This document shows, one piece after another, positions 15,515 to 22,907 of a stretch of DNA of 30,350 nt. Both the position numbers and the translations under genes were made by a program. The first letter of the stretch is position 1. Each line of letters begins with the position of its first letter. Below the pieces are notes generated by a model. That model had not been told where the DNA came from, searched no databases, and worked only from the letters and a program-made list of their open reading frames with translations. Origin of the DNA: an uncultured Clostridia bacterium (lineage in GTDB: Bacteria > Bacillota > Clostridia > TANB77 > CAG-508); assembly GCA_944389715.1 (NCBI GenBank), contig CALXNI010000016.1:1-30350 (forward strand), given 5' to 3'.

Positions 15515-16692
15515 TGAATGAGGAAAACTTTGATAAAGAGATAAAAAAAGCATTATCAGAAGAAATAGAAAAACCTAAAAGTTATGAAGATATAATAAAA
15601 AATACGTTAAATAATCAAAACAACAATACGTATTATAAATACAAAAAAATAATAAAAAAAGTCGCGTGCTTTATATTAGTTATTGTACTTGCAACCTCTG
15701 TAATATTTGCAAAAGATATTTTAGCATATATAAGATATTTATTAAAAACAAATTCGAGTAAGGGAGAACAAACAGCAATAGACAATGGATATATAGAAGA
15801 AGTAAATATGAAATACATTAACTCTAATGGAGTAAATGTAAGAGTATCAGAAATATTAATGGACGATTATAATTTATCAATATTATTTAACATAGAAATT
15901 CCAGAAACAGAAGGTGTAGAATCAATATATAATGTAAAACTATCTAATCTAATAATAACAGATGAGCAAAATAATGTTTTAGTTTTGGCGGTGGAAAATA
16001 GTGAAAGATATGAAGAATTTTACAAAGAAAATAATATACAAGAAAGAAATAGAAATATAGCATATAATAAAGGTGCATATTATGGAGAAATAATAACAAG
16101 TTATGGTAGAACCATAGAATATAAATATATGACGTATTCAGAAGAATTTCCTAAAAGCAAAAAAATAAACATAAGTTTTGATAAAATTGTACTTTCGAAT
16201 AAAAATTCTTATGATAAAACAGTAATAGAAGGAGAGTGGAACATAGAAGTAAACTTACCAGAAGAAATGTACAATAGAGAAACATTAATATATAATGCTA
16301 AAAACAGTACAGAAGATATATTAATTACAAGTGCAAAAGTATCAAACACAGCAACAAAAATAGAATTAATTACAAGATGGGGAGACCCAGTATATACAGA
16401 AAAAGATAGCGAAGAAGAAAAACAAAGAAAAATTGACGAATTTTTTAATAAAACTCATTCAGTACAAAATATCCTTATAAAAAATGAATATATAGAAAAT
16501 AGTAATGGCGAAAAGTTTTATCCAGTAGTAAATAGTAGTTATGGAAATGGGGGATATAATCAAATGTTTAACGGAATGCTTAAATACTGGCAAACATTTA
16601 ATTTAACAAAATATGATGCAACGGATAATTTAAAACTAGTATTAGAAAAGCAAGGAGAAATAATAGAAATTGAACTTGAAAATAAAAATTAA
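15514..16692 (+). CDS. DUF4179-type membrane protein, probable anti-sigma partner
   Basis: The 392-residue protein has a short cytoplasmic N-terminus (about 45 residues, NEENFDKEIKKALSEEIEKPKSYEDI), one membrane helix at about 50-68 (KVACFILVIVLATSVIFA) and a large outer domain. The outer part (GYIEEVNMKYINSNGVNVRVSEILMDDYNLSILFNIEI) is typical of DUF4179 proteins, which lie after ECF sigma genes in Firmicutes. The layout fits a one-pass anti-sigma factor that senses an envelope signal, but no zinc-binding HxxxCxxC motif is seen, so the way it holds the sigma factor is not clear. It is coupled to the sigma gene by TAATG overlap, with GGAGGTG upstream. Confidence 0.85.
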   Translation: MNEENFDKEIKKALSEEIEKPKSYEDIIKNTLNNQNNNTYYKYKKIIKKVACFILVIVLATSVIFAKDILAYIRYLLKTNSSKGEQTAIDNGYIEEVNMKYINSNGVNVRVSEILMDDYNLSILFNIEIPETEGVESIYNVKLSNLIITDEQNNVLVLAVENSERYEEFYKENNIQERNRNIAYNKGAYYGEIITSYGRTIEYKYMTYSEEFPKSKKINISFDKIVLSNKNSYDKTVIEGEWNIEVNLPEEMYNRETLIYNAKNSTEDILITSAKVSNTATKIELITRWGDPVYTEKDSEEEKQRKIDEFFNKTHSVQNILIKNEYIENSNGEKFYPVVNSSYGNGGYNQMFNGMLKYWQTFNLTKYDATDNLKLVLEKQGEIIEIELENKN

Positions 16693-16772
16693 TTTCATAT
16701 AAAATCTATTTCAAAAAAATTCTAAATAAATATTTATATCTCTAATTTTAGAGGAAGTGAGGAGAACTAATA

Positions 16773-17849
16773 ATGGGAAAAGTAAAAGATTTCTTTAGTA
16801 AAATTAGTAAGAATTTATTATTATATTCAATATTATTAATAATTATATTAATAGTTTTGCATTTTATTTTAAAAGCATTTGATTTAAAATTGAGAGAATG
16901 GATTTATATGGTAGTTATTTCTATTTCAGCAATACTATTTGTTGTATTTTTAATAAAAAAATTTATACAAAAAGATAAAAAAACAAAATTAGACATATTG
17001 TTTGGGATTATGATTTTTCTGGTGTTATGTGCAATATTTTGGAAGTTTTTACTTATTGGTTTTTTCTTTTTAATTGTAGCAATCGACGCCAATAGTGAAT
17101 ATGTAGTAGAAAGAGAAAATGTAAAATATGTAGCTGTGGTTGACACGGGTTTTCCTGATAATGATACAAATGTTTATTTTCACGAATACATAAATCCTTT
17201 TGCATATAATTCAAAGGTAGAATTTAGTGAATTTTATGAAGGGGCTTTTGACCCAACAGAAATAGAAGAAGAGGAAGTAACACAAAATCCTTTAGAGGAA
17301 AATATTATAAAAGTTGAAGAAGAAAAAGATAGTGATGAATTTATAGAGGGAAATATAATAAAGGAAGAAGATATTTTGTATGAAAAAGAAATAAGAACTG
17401 GTACTATTATAAAAGTTATAAATGAAGGAAGTGTGCTAGGAGGAAAGATGGTAATTAGTGTTAAAAAAACAGATGACAGTGGTAAAACATGGAGAAACCA
17501 GCTAAAGACTTCAGATGGGTATATGACAGTAAATAGAGGAGCAGAATTTGTTTTTATTAATGAAGAGGTTGGCTTTATAAACAACTTAAGTCTATTTGTA
17601 TTAGGTGAAGATAATGACTCACTTTTAGTTACAGTAGATGGAGGAGAAAGCTATAAAAATGCAAATTTTATATTCCCATTAGATATAGAGGATACAACTT
17701 TTTATGTAGATGGTGTGCCTTACAAAGAAAATAATAAATTAAAGGTAAAAATGTATTCACCAGCATATAGATCAGACGATAAAGTTAATTATTATGAATT
17801 TGTAAGTGTAGATAATGGATTAAATTGGGAGATGTGCAACGAATATTAA
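16773..17849 (+). CDS. Membrane protein with outer Asp-box (BNR-like) repeats
   Basis: A 358-residue protein with three hydrophobic helices near the N-terminus (about residues 13-35, 44-66 and 73-107), then an acidic, low-complexity spacer (EEEEVTQNPLEEN, KVEEEKDSDEF), then a C-terminal domain with Asp-box-like units: TDDSGKTW (about 230), TVDGGESY (about 288) and SVDNGLNW (about 346). Asp-boxes occur in sialidase-type beta propellers, but there are too few here for a full propeller and no catalytic residues are recognisable. It lies 80 bp after the sigma/DUF4179 pair and may belong to the same operon. The function is unknown. Confidence 0.75.
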   Translation: MGKVKDFFSKISKNLLLYSILLIIILIVLHFILKAFDLKLREWIYMVVISISAILFVVFLIKKFIQKDKKTKLDILFGIMIFLVLCAIFWKFLLIGFFFLIVAIDANSEYVVERENVKYVAVVDTGFPDNDTNVYFHEYINPFAYNSKVEFSEFYEGAFDPTEIEEEEVTQNPLEENIIKVEEEKDSDEFIEGNIIKEEDILYEKEIRTGTIIKVINEGSVLGGKMVISVKKTDDSGKTWRNQLKTSDGYMTVNRGAEFVFINEEVGFINNLSLFVLGEDNDSLLVTVDGGESYKNANFIFPLDIEDTTFYVDGVPYKENNKLKVKMYSPAYRSDDKVNYYEFVSVDNGLNWEMCNEY

Positions 17850-17879
17850 CAAATAAATAGAAAAATTTGTAAATATAGT

Positions 17880-17908
17880 TTGACATTACCAAAAACGCAT
17901 GCTATAAT
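17880..17908 (+). promoter_or_regulatory. Sigma-A type promoter of the amino acid transporter operon
   Basis: Consensus TTGACA (17880-17885), a 17-bp spacer, consensus TATAAT (17903-17908). It lies just before the leader peptide and attenuator. Confidence 0.9.
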
Positions 17909-17935
17909 TATTCTTAATATAAGAGAGGTATTATT

Positions 17936-17980
17936 ATGAAAACAAAAATAATATTTAGAAACGAGCATCATAAAATCTAG
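17936..17980 (+). CDS. Leader peptide with tandem histidines
   Basis: A 14-codon reading frame, MKTKIIFRNEHHKI, with AGAGAGG upstream and a consensus promoter 28 nt before its start. Its stop codon TAG runs straight into the first strand of a set of competing hairpins (17980-18064). The arrangement is that of an attenuation leader peptide. The two adjacent CAT codons just before the stop suggest that histidyl-tRNA supply is sensed, and the operon downstream encodes a polar amino acid transporter. Two His codons is few compared with the seven of the E. coli his leader, so the signal is uncertain. Confidence 0.65.
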   Translation: MKTKIIFRNEHHKI

Positions 17981-18064
17981 CTTGTGTCATATAAATGGCA
18001 CAGGCTTTTGGTGCTTGTGCCTAAGAGTTAAACCTTATGGTAGAAGTACCATAAGGTTTTTTGT
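17980..18064 (+). promoter_or_regulatory. Transcription attenuator with competing hairpins
   Basis: Strand 1 GCTTGTGTCA (17980-17989) pairs with strand 2 TGGCACAGGC (17996-18005). Strand 2 can instead pair with strand 3 GCTTGTGCC (18013-18021), nine pairs. The end is a terminator, AAACCTTATGGT / ACCATAAGGTTT (18030-18059) with a T run. Strand 3 (CCTAAG) can also pair with the left terminator arm (CTTATGG, one bulge). This is the 1:2 / 2:3 / terminator logic of amino acid attenuators. Confidence 0.75.
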
Positions 18065-18147
18065 TTGCTTTAAAAATAAACTGGCCAGTTTATAAAATAA
18101 AAATTAAATAAAGCAGAGCTCTCTCACTGCTTTAGAAGGAGGAGTTT

Positions 18148-18963
18148 ATGAAGAAAAAAATAATTTTAGCAATGATAATTATTGTATTAATAATAATAGG
18201 AGTTTTATTTGCAGTAAGTTTAAGAACAAATAAAAACGAAAATTCGTTAGAAAGAATTTTAAATAAGGGTACATTTATATTAGGACTAGATGATAGTTTT
18301 CCACCTATGGGATTTAGGAATGAAGACAATGAAATAGTCGGATTTGATATAGATGTAGCAAAAGAAGTATGTAATAGATTAGGAGTAGAATTAGTATTAC
18401 AACCAATTTCATGGACAGCAAAAGAACAAGAACTTAATTCATATAATATAGATTGTATTTGGAATGGCATGTCTATAGATGATGATAGAAAAGAAAAAAT
18501 GAGTTTATCTATGCCATATTTAGAGAACAAAATGTCTTTTGTAGTAAAAGAAGATAATACTATAAACTCATTAAGCGGCTTGAAAGGTAAAAAAGTGGGT
18601 GTGCAATCTGGATCAACAGCAGAAAAAATATTACAAGAATCAGAAATATTAAATGAACTTGGTGAGGTAGTAAGTTATTCAGAAAATATTACAGCATTTA
18701 TGGACTTAGAAATAAACCAAATAGATTCTGTATTTTTAGATGATGTAGTTGCAAATTATTATATTTCAACTAATGACAAACTATATAGAGTTTTGGAAGA
18801 AGCATTACAAGAAGAACAATATGCAATAGGATTTAGAAAACAAGACACAGAACTACGAGATAGAGTAAATGAAATCTTAACAGAAATGAAAAAAGATGGA
18901 ACTTTAGCAGAAATATCAACAAAATGGTTTGGTAAAGATATTACTATTATTGAAGGAAATTAG
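18148..18963 (+). CDS. Amino acid ABC transporter, substrate-binding protein
   Basis: Periplasmic-binding-type protein of the polar amino acid uptake family (SBP_bac_3). After one N-terminal membrane helix (residues 4-25, IILAMIIIVLIIIGVLFAV), the mature part shows FILGLDDSFPPMGFRNEDNEIVGFDIDVAKEVCNRLG, then DCIWNGMSIDDDRKEKMSLSMPYLEN and LSGLKGKKVGVQSGSTAEKIL, and ends GTLAEISTKWFGKD. The N-terminus has no lipobox cysteine, so it seems to be held by an uncleaved anchor rather than a lipid. The substrate is probably a polar amino acid; the upstream leader peptide hints at histidine. AGGAGGAG precedes ATG 18148. The three transporter genes are nearly contiguous. Confidence 0.92.
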   Translation: MKKKIILAMIIIVLIIIGVLFAVSLRTNKNENSLERILNKGTFILGLDDSFPPMGFRNEDNEIVGFDIDVAKEVCNRLGVELVLQPISWTAKEQELNSYNIDCIWNGMSIDDDRKEKMSLSMPYLENKMSFVVKEDNTINSLSGLKGKKVGVQSGSTAEKILQESEILNELGEVVSYSENITAFMDLEINQIDSVFLDDVVANYYISTNDKLYRVLEEALQEEQYAIGFRKQDTELRDRVNEILTEMKKDGTLAEISTKWFGKDITIIEGN

Positions 18964-18971
18964 GAGTATAT

Positions 18972-19625
18972 ATGGAGTGGGAATATTTAGTTAAATTAAC
19001 AAAAATACTTCTTGAAGGATTACAAGTGTCATTGAAGATATTTATACTTACTTTAATTTTTTCAATCCCACTTGGAATCATAGTTTCTGTATTATGTATG
19101 TCAAAAAATAAAATTATTAGTGCTTTTACAAAGATATATATTCTAATCATGAGAGGAACACCTTTATTGTTACAGATCATATGTATATATTTTGCACCAT
19201 ATTATTTATTTAGAATATCATACAATAGATTTATCGCTATTATAATTGCATTTTCATTGAATTATGCAGCATATTTTGGAGAAATATTCAGAAGCGGAAT
19301 AGAAAGTATACCAAAAGGGCAATGGGAAGCAGCTTTTACATTAGGATTTAGCAAGATAAAAACTTTTTTTATAATAATAATGCCACAAGCAATAAAAAGG
19401 GTTTTGCCAGCTATTTCAAATGAAGTTATAACATTAGTCAGAGATACTTCACTTGCACAAGTTATAGGCGTAACAGAGCTGTTTTCAATTGCTCAGAAAC
19501 AAGCAAATTTTAAATTTTCAATAATTCCTCTGCTTATAGCAGGACTAATATATCTTATTGTAAGTATGATATTGACACTAATATTTAATTATACAGAAAA
19601 AAAGTTAGATTATTATAGGGGTTAA
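18972..19625 (+). CDS. Amino acid ABC transporter, permease
   Basis: A 217-residue inner-membrane permease of the HisM/GlnP family with about five helices. The family EAA loop reads EAAFTLGFSKIKTFFIIIMPQAIKRVLPAISNEVITLVRDTSLAQVIGV (about residues 117-166), which contacts the ATPase. The upstream signature LLLQIICIYFAPYYLF and NYAAYFGEIFRSGIESIPKGQWEAA also fit. It starts 8 nt after the binding-protein stop and ends 2 nt before the ATPase start region, so the three are one operon. A single permease gene suggests a homodimeric channel. Confidence 0.94.
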   Translation: MEWEYLVKLTKILLEGLQVSLKIFILTLIFSIPLGIIVSVLCMSKNKIISAFTKIYILIMRGTPLLLQIICIYFAPYYLFRISYNRFIAIIIAFSLNYAAYFGEIFRSGIESIPKGQWEAAFTLGFSKIKTFFIIIMPQAIKRVLPAISNEVITLVRDTSLAQVIGVTELFSIAQKQANFKFSIIPLLIAGLIYLIVSMILTLIFNYTEKKLDYYRG

Positions 19626-19627
19626 AA

Positions 19628-20260
19628 ATGAAAGTTTTAGAGGTAAAAGAAATAAATAAGAGTTTCAACAAAAAGAAAATTTTAGAAAATATTTCTTTGC
19701 AAGTAAATGAAGGAGAAATAGTTTCAATTATAGGAGAATCAGGAGTAGGAAAATCAACATTTTTAAGATGTATTAATGGACTAGAAAAAATAGATAGTGG
19801 GGAAGTTATAATAAATAATAACTTAGTTAAAAACAGAATATCCAAACATATTAATTTAGATATAGGATTAGTATTCCAGGAGTACAATTTATTCCCTCAG
19901 TATTCTGTTTTGGAAAATGTTACACTAACTTTAATTAAGGTTATGAAAATAAAAAAAGAAGAGGCAAATAGAATAGCAAAAGATTTACTAACTAATATGA
20001 ATTTAGCAGAAAGAGTTAATGCATATCCTTTTGAACTTTCAGGAGGAGAAAAGCAAAGGGTAGCTATAGCAAGAACTCTTGCAACAAATCCTAAAATAAT
20101 ATGCTTTGATGAACCAACAAGTGCACTAGATCCAAAACTAGTAGAGCAAATTTTTAAGATTATAAAGGAATTGTCAAATAAAGGAAAAGCAATATTAATA
20201 GTAACACATGATATAAAATTTGCAGATAAAATATCAGATAGGATAATTAAATTTGTATAA
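19628..20260 (+). CDS. Amino acid ABC transporter, ATP-binding protein
   Basis: A 210-residue ATPase that powers the transporter. Walker A GESGVGKST is at about residues 37-45, followed by the family signature FLRCINGLEKIDSGEV and the Q-loop segment IGLVFQEYNLFPQYSVLENV. The ABC signature is LSGGEKQRVAIARTLA near 137-152, Walker B IICFDEPTSALDP near 156-168, and the switch His in LIVTHDIKFA. It is about 30 residues shorter than most members because the C-terminal tail ends directly after DRIIKFV. The core is complete. Confidence 0.94.
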   Translation: MKVLEVKEINKSFNKKKILENISLQVNEGEIVSIIGESGVGKSTFLRCINGLEKIDSGEVIINNNLVKNRISKHINLDIGLVFQEYNLFPQYSVLENVTLTLIKVMKIKKEEANRIAKDLLTNMNLAERVNAYPFELSGGEKQRVAIARTLATNPKIICFDEPTSALDPKLVEQIFKIIKELSNKGKAILIVTHDIKFADKISDRIIKFV

Positions 20261-20304
20261 TTATTAATTAATGTTCAGACTAAATTTTAAATAGTAGAAA
20301 AAAT

Positions 20305-20328
20305 GTAGGGGCGAACTGTGTTCGCCCG
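20305..20328. repeat. GC-rich palindromic element
   Basis: GTAGGGGCGAACTGTGTTCG followed by CCCG; identical to the inner part of both copies at 5785-5861. It lies in the 170-bp gap after the transporter operon, where no gene is seen. Confidence 0.85.
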
Positions 20329-20434
20329 TTGTTTTAAAAAATGTTGTAAAAAAATATTAATTAGAGTAAAATGTATATTGTAAAAAAGAAGATATAAAAT
20401 ATTTACAGAAATGTAGGAAAAACGGAGATATAAA

Positions 20435-20869
20435 ATGATTAAAAATATATTTTTTGATGTAGATGGAACAATATATGAAGATTTTAAATTAATATTACCA
20501 AAACTTAAGACTAAATATAACCTATATGTTGTAACAGATGAATTATTAGAAATTCAAAAAGAAAAATTAAAAATTTTGGGGGTTATAGATAGTTTTAAAA
20601 ATATAATTTCTTCAACACAAGTTAATTTAATAAAACCAAATCCTGAAATTTTTGAGTATGCATTAAAAGTAACAAAATCTAATAGAGAAGAAACAATAAT
20701 GATAGGAGATAATCCATATAGAGATATAGAAGGGGCAAAAAAAGCAGGATTAAAAACTGGTTGGTTTAAAAGAGGTAAATATGAGTATTATCAATTAGAA
20801 GATAAAAACATATCAGATATAGTCATAACAAACTATATAGAACTGATAAATATGTTAATATACAGTTAA
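20435..20869 (+). CDS. Short HAD-superfamily phosphatase
   Basis: A 144-residue hydrolase with all four HAD motifs: DVDGT at residues 9-13 (nucleophile and acid Asp), VVTDE near 32-36 (motif II Thr), KPNPEIF near 69 (motif III Lys) and IGDNPYRDIEGAKKAG near 89-104 (motif IV Asps). The distance between motifs I and II is only about 20 residues, so the usual cap domain of about 80 residues is missing. Closest in sequence to YjjG-like nucleotidases without their cap. Possible substrates are small phosphomonoesters or a macromolecule. AACGGAGA serves as ribosome site. Confidence 0.85.
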   Translation: MIKNIFFDVDGTIYEDFKLILPKLKTKYNLYVVTDELLEIQKEKLKILGVIDSFKNIISSTQVNLIKPNPEIFEYALKVTKSNREETIMIGDNPYRDIEGAKKAGLKTGWFKRGKYEYYQLEDKNISDIVITNYIELINMLIYS

Positions 20870-20976
20870 TGTTCAAACTAAAATTATTATAATAAATAAG
20901 CTTTTTATATTGACTTTAAAGATAATTTTATAATAATATATAAAACAATAAAAAATATGATAGGTAAGTGATAAAA

Positions 20977-22665
20977 ATGAGATTAAGTAAAGATTTCTTT
21001 TATACAATAAAAGAAAATATAGCAGATGAAGATTCAATTAGTGGAAAACTTTTAGTTAAGAGTGGAATGATAAAAAAAGTAAGTAATGGAATTTATGCAA
21101 AAATGCCTATTGGAGAAAAAACTATAAAAAACATAGAGAATATTGTACGTAAAAATATGAATGAGGCAGGAGCAAATGAATTAAGTATGCCTGCATTATT
21201 ACCAATGGATGTTTTTGAAAAAACAGGTAGAAAAGATGCATTTGGACCAAGTATGTTTAAGTTATGTGATAGATATAACAGAGAATATGCATTAGGACCA
21301 ACTCATGAGGAATTATTTGCATTAGCATCAATGAGTAAAGTTAAATCATATAGAGATTTACCATTTACAACATATCAAATTGGACCAAAATATAGAGATG
21401 AAGTAAGGCCAAGACTTGGATTAATAAGAACTAGAGAGTTTACAATGAAAGATGCATATAGTTTTGATAAAGATTATGAAGGCCTAGATATTTCATATAA
21501 AAAAATGTTTGATGCATATCATAAAATATTTACAGAGCTAGGGATTAACTATACTGTAGTTAAAGCAGATACTGGAGCAATGGGAGGATTACTTTCTGAA
21601 GAGTTTCATGCTGTAACTGCAATTGGTGAAGACACACTTGTACTTTGTGATAGTTGTGACTATTCATCAAATTTAGAAATTAGCAAAAATATATCCGCAG
21701 AAAAAGATAATGTAGAAGAAAAAGAATTAGAATTAGTGGAAACTCCAAATAGACATACGATTGAAGAAGTTTGTGAGTATTTAGATTTAAATGTAAAACA
21801 AACTGTTAAGGCAATGTTAATGAATATTGATGATAATTTAGTAGTCTTATTTATAAGAGGAGATAGAGAGTTAAATGAAACAAAAGTACTCAAATTGCTA
21901 GGTGCAAATGAGATAGGATTTGCAAATGATGAACTTATTGCAACTTCAAATGCTGTGCCAGGATATACAGGCCCCATTGGATTAAATGCTAAAATAGTTA
22001 TAGATGCAGAAGTATTAAATATGAAGAATTTCTGTTGTGGAGCAAATAGAGAAGGATATCATTACATAAATGCAAATATTAAAGATTTTAATTATGACAT
22101 AATTGGAGATGTAGTAAATGTAAAAGAGGGAGATACATGTCCGAATTGTGGAGGAAAATTAATATTTAAAAAAGGAATTGAAATTGGGAATACATTTAAA
22201 TTAGGAACTAAATATTCTGAAAGCTTAGGATTAAATTATTTAGGAGATGATAATAAAAATCATCCAGTTGTAATGGGAAGCTATGGAATAGGAATAGAAA
22301 GAATCCTTTCTGCAATTGTAGAACAAAATAATGATGAAAAAGGAATAATATGGCCAATAAATGTAGCACCATATAAAATCGCAATTGTAGTAATAAATCC
22401 TAAAGAAGAACAACAATATAGAGCAGGTGAAAAATTATACAATACTTTTAATAAATTAGGTATAGATACTTTAATAGACGACAGAACAGAAAGAGCAGGT
22501 GTAAAATTCAACGATATAGATTTAATTGGAATTCCAATTAGAATAACAATTGGTAAAAAAATTAATGAAAATATTGTTGAAATAAAATTAAGAAAAGAGA
22601 AAGAAACAAAAGAGTGTAAAATTGAAAATGTAGTAGAAGAGATTAAAAAAATAATAATTTATTAA
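20977..22665 (+). CDS. proS: Prolyl-tRNA synthetase (bacterial type with editing domain)
   Basis: Charges tRNA-Pro. About 562 residues. Class II motif 2 region is YRDEVRPRLGLIRTREFTMKDAYSFD (about residues 137-160), preceded by the TXE-type loop LGPTHEELF. The inserted YbaK-like editing domain spans about 230-380 (RHTIEEVCEYLDLNVKQTVKAMLMN ... GYTGPIGL ... FCCGANREGYHY). Motif 3 is GSYGIGIERILSAIVEQ near 434-450, and the anticodon-binding domain is C-terminal. I chose ATG 20977 (MRLSKDFFYTIKE) with AGGT upstream rather than GTG 20968. It uses a CGT arginine codon at 21148. Confidence 0.96.
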   Translation: MRLSKDFFYTIKENIADEDSISGKLLVKSGMIKKVSNGIYAKMPIGEKTIKNIENIVRKNMNEAGANELSMPALLPMDVFEKTGRKDAFGPSMFKLCDRYNREYALGPTHEELFALASMSKVKSYRDLPFTTYQIGPKYRDEVRPRLGLIRTREFTMKDAYSFDKDYEGLDISYKKMFDAYHKIFTELGINYTVVKADTGAMGGLLSEEFHAVTAIGEDTLVLCDSCDYSSNLEISKNISAEKDNVEEKELELVETPNRHTIEEVCEYLDLNVKQTVKAMLMNIDDNLVVLFIRGDRELNETKVLKLLGANEIGFANDELIATSNAVPGYTGPIGLNAKIVIDAEVLNMKNFCCGANREGYHYINANIKDFNYDIIGDVVNVKEGDTCPNCGGKLIFKKGIEIGNTFKLGTKYSESLGLNYLGDDNKNHPVVMGSYGIGIERILSAIVEQNNDEKGIIWPINVAPYKIAIVVINPKEEQQYRAGEKLYNTFNKLGIDTLIDDRTERAGVKFNDIDLIGIPIRITIGKKINENIVEIKLRKEKETKECKIENVVEEIKKIIIY

Positions 22666-22740
22666 TAGATAAGCAGAACTTGCTTAAAAAAGATATATAC
22701 ATTTGATAAAATGTATTATGTAGAGGATGGAGGAACAATC

Positions 22741-22815
22741 ATGAGTAGAGAAGAAAATTACATGAGTAAAATTAAATATAGAGCTTTTGGCTGTAAAACT
22801 ATTACAACGAGATAA
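22741..22815 (+). CDS. Leader peptide of the ABC-F gene
   Basis: A 24-codon reading frame, MSREENYMSKIKYRAFGCKT..., with a strong GGAGG site and ATG 22741. It lies 92 nt upstream of the ABC-F gene, and its last codons (ATT ACA ACG AGA) form one strand of competing hairpins that control the ABC-F ribosome site. Short leaders of this kind precede antibiotic-inducible ABC-F and erm genes, where stalling of a drug-bound ribosome changes the RNA fold. No homology beyond the layout is claimed. Confidence 0.75.
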   Translation: MSREENYMSKIKYRAFGCKTITTR

Positions 22816-22901
22816 TTGCTATAAAAATAGTAAAGTTGTAATAGTTAAATATAGCAAATATATCTCGTTATACTTATAAAATTTAATAAGATAAGGAGAT
22901 A
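22801..22901 (+). promoter_or_regulatory. Translation attenuator in front of the ABC-F gene
   Basis: Strand A AACGAGATA (22806-22814) is a perfect complement of strand C TATCTCGTT (22861-22869), extended by TTGCTAT/ATAGCAA. Strand C with two more bases (22861-22871) also pairs with ATAAGGAGATA (22891-22901), 10 of 11 pairs, covering the AAGGAG ribosome site. A third option is ATTACAAC (22801-22808) with GTTGTAAT (22835-22842), perfect. The folds exclude each other, so the start of the ABC-F gene can be hidden or freed depending on ribosome position in the leader. Confidence 0.75.
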
Positions 22902-22907
22902 TAAAAA

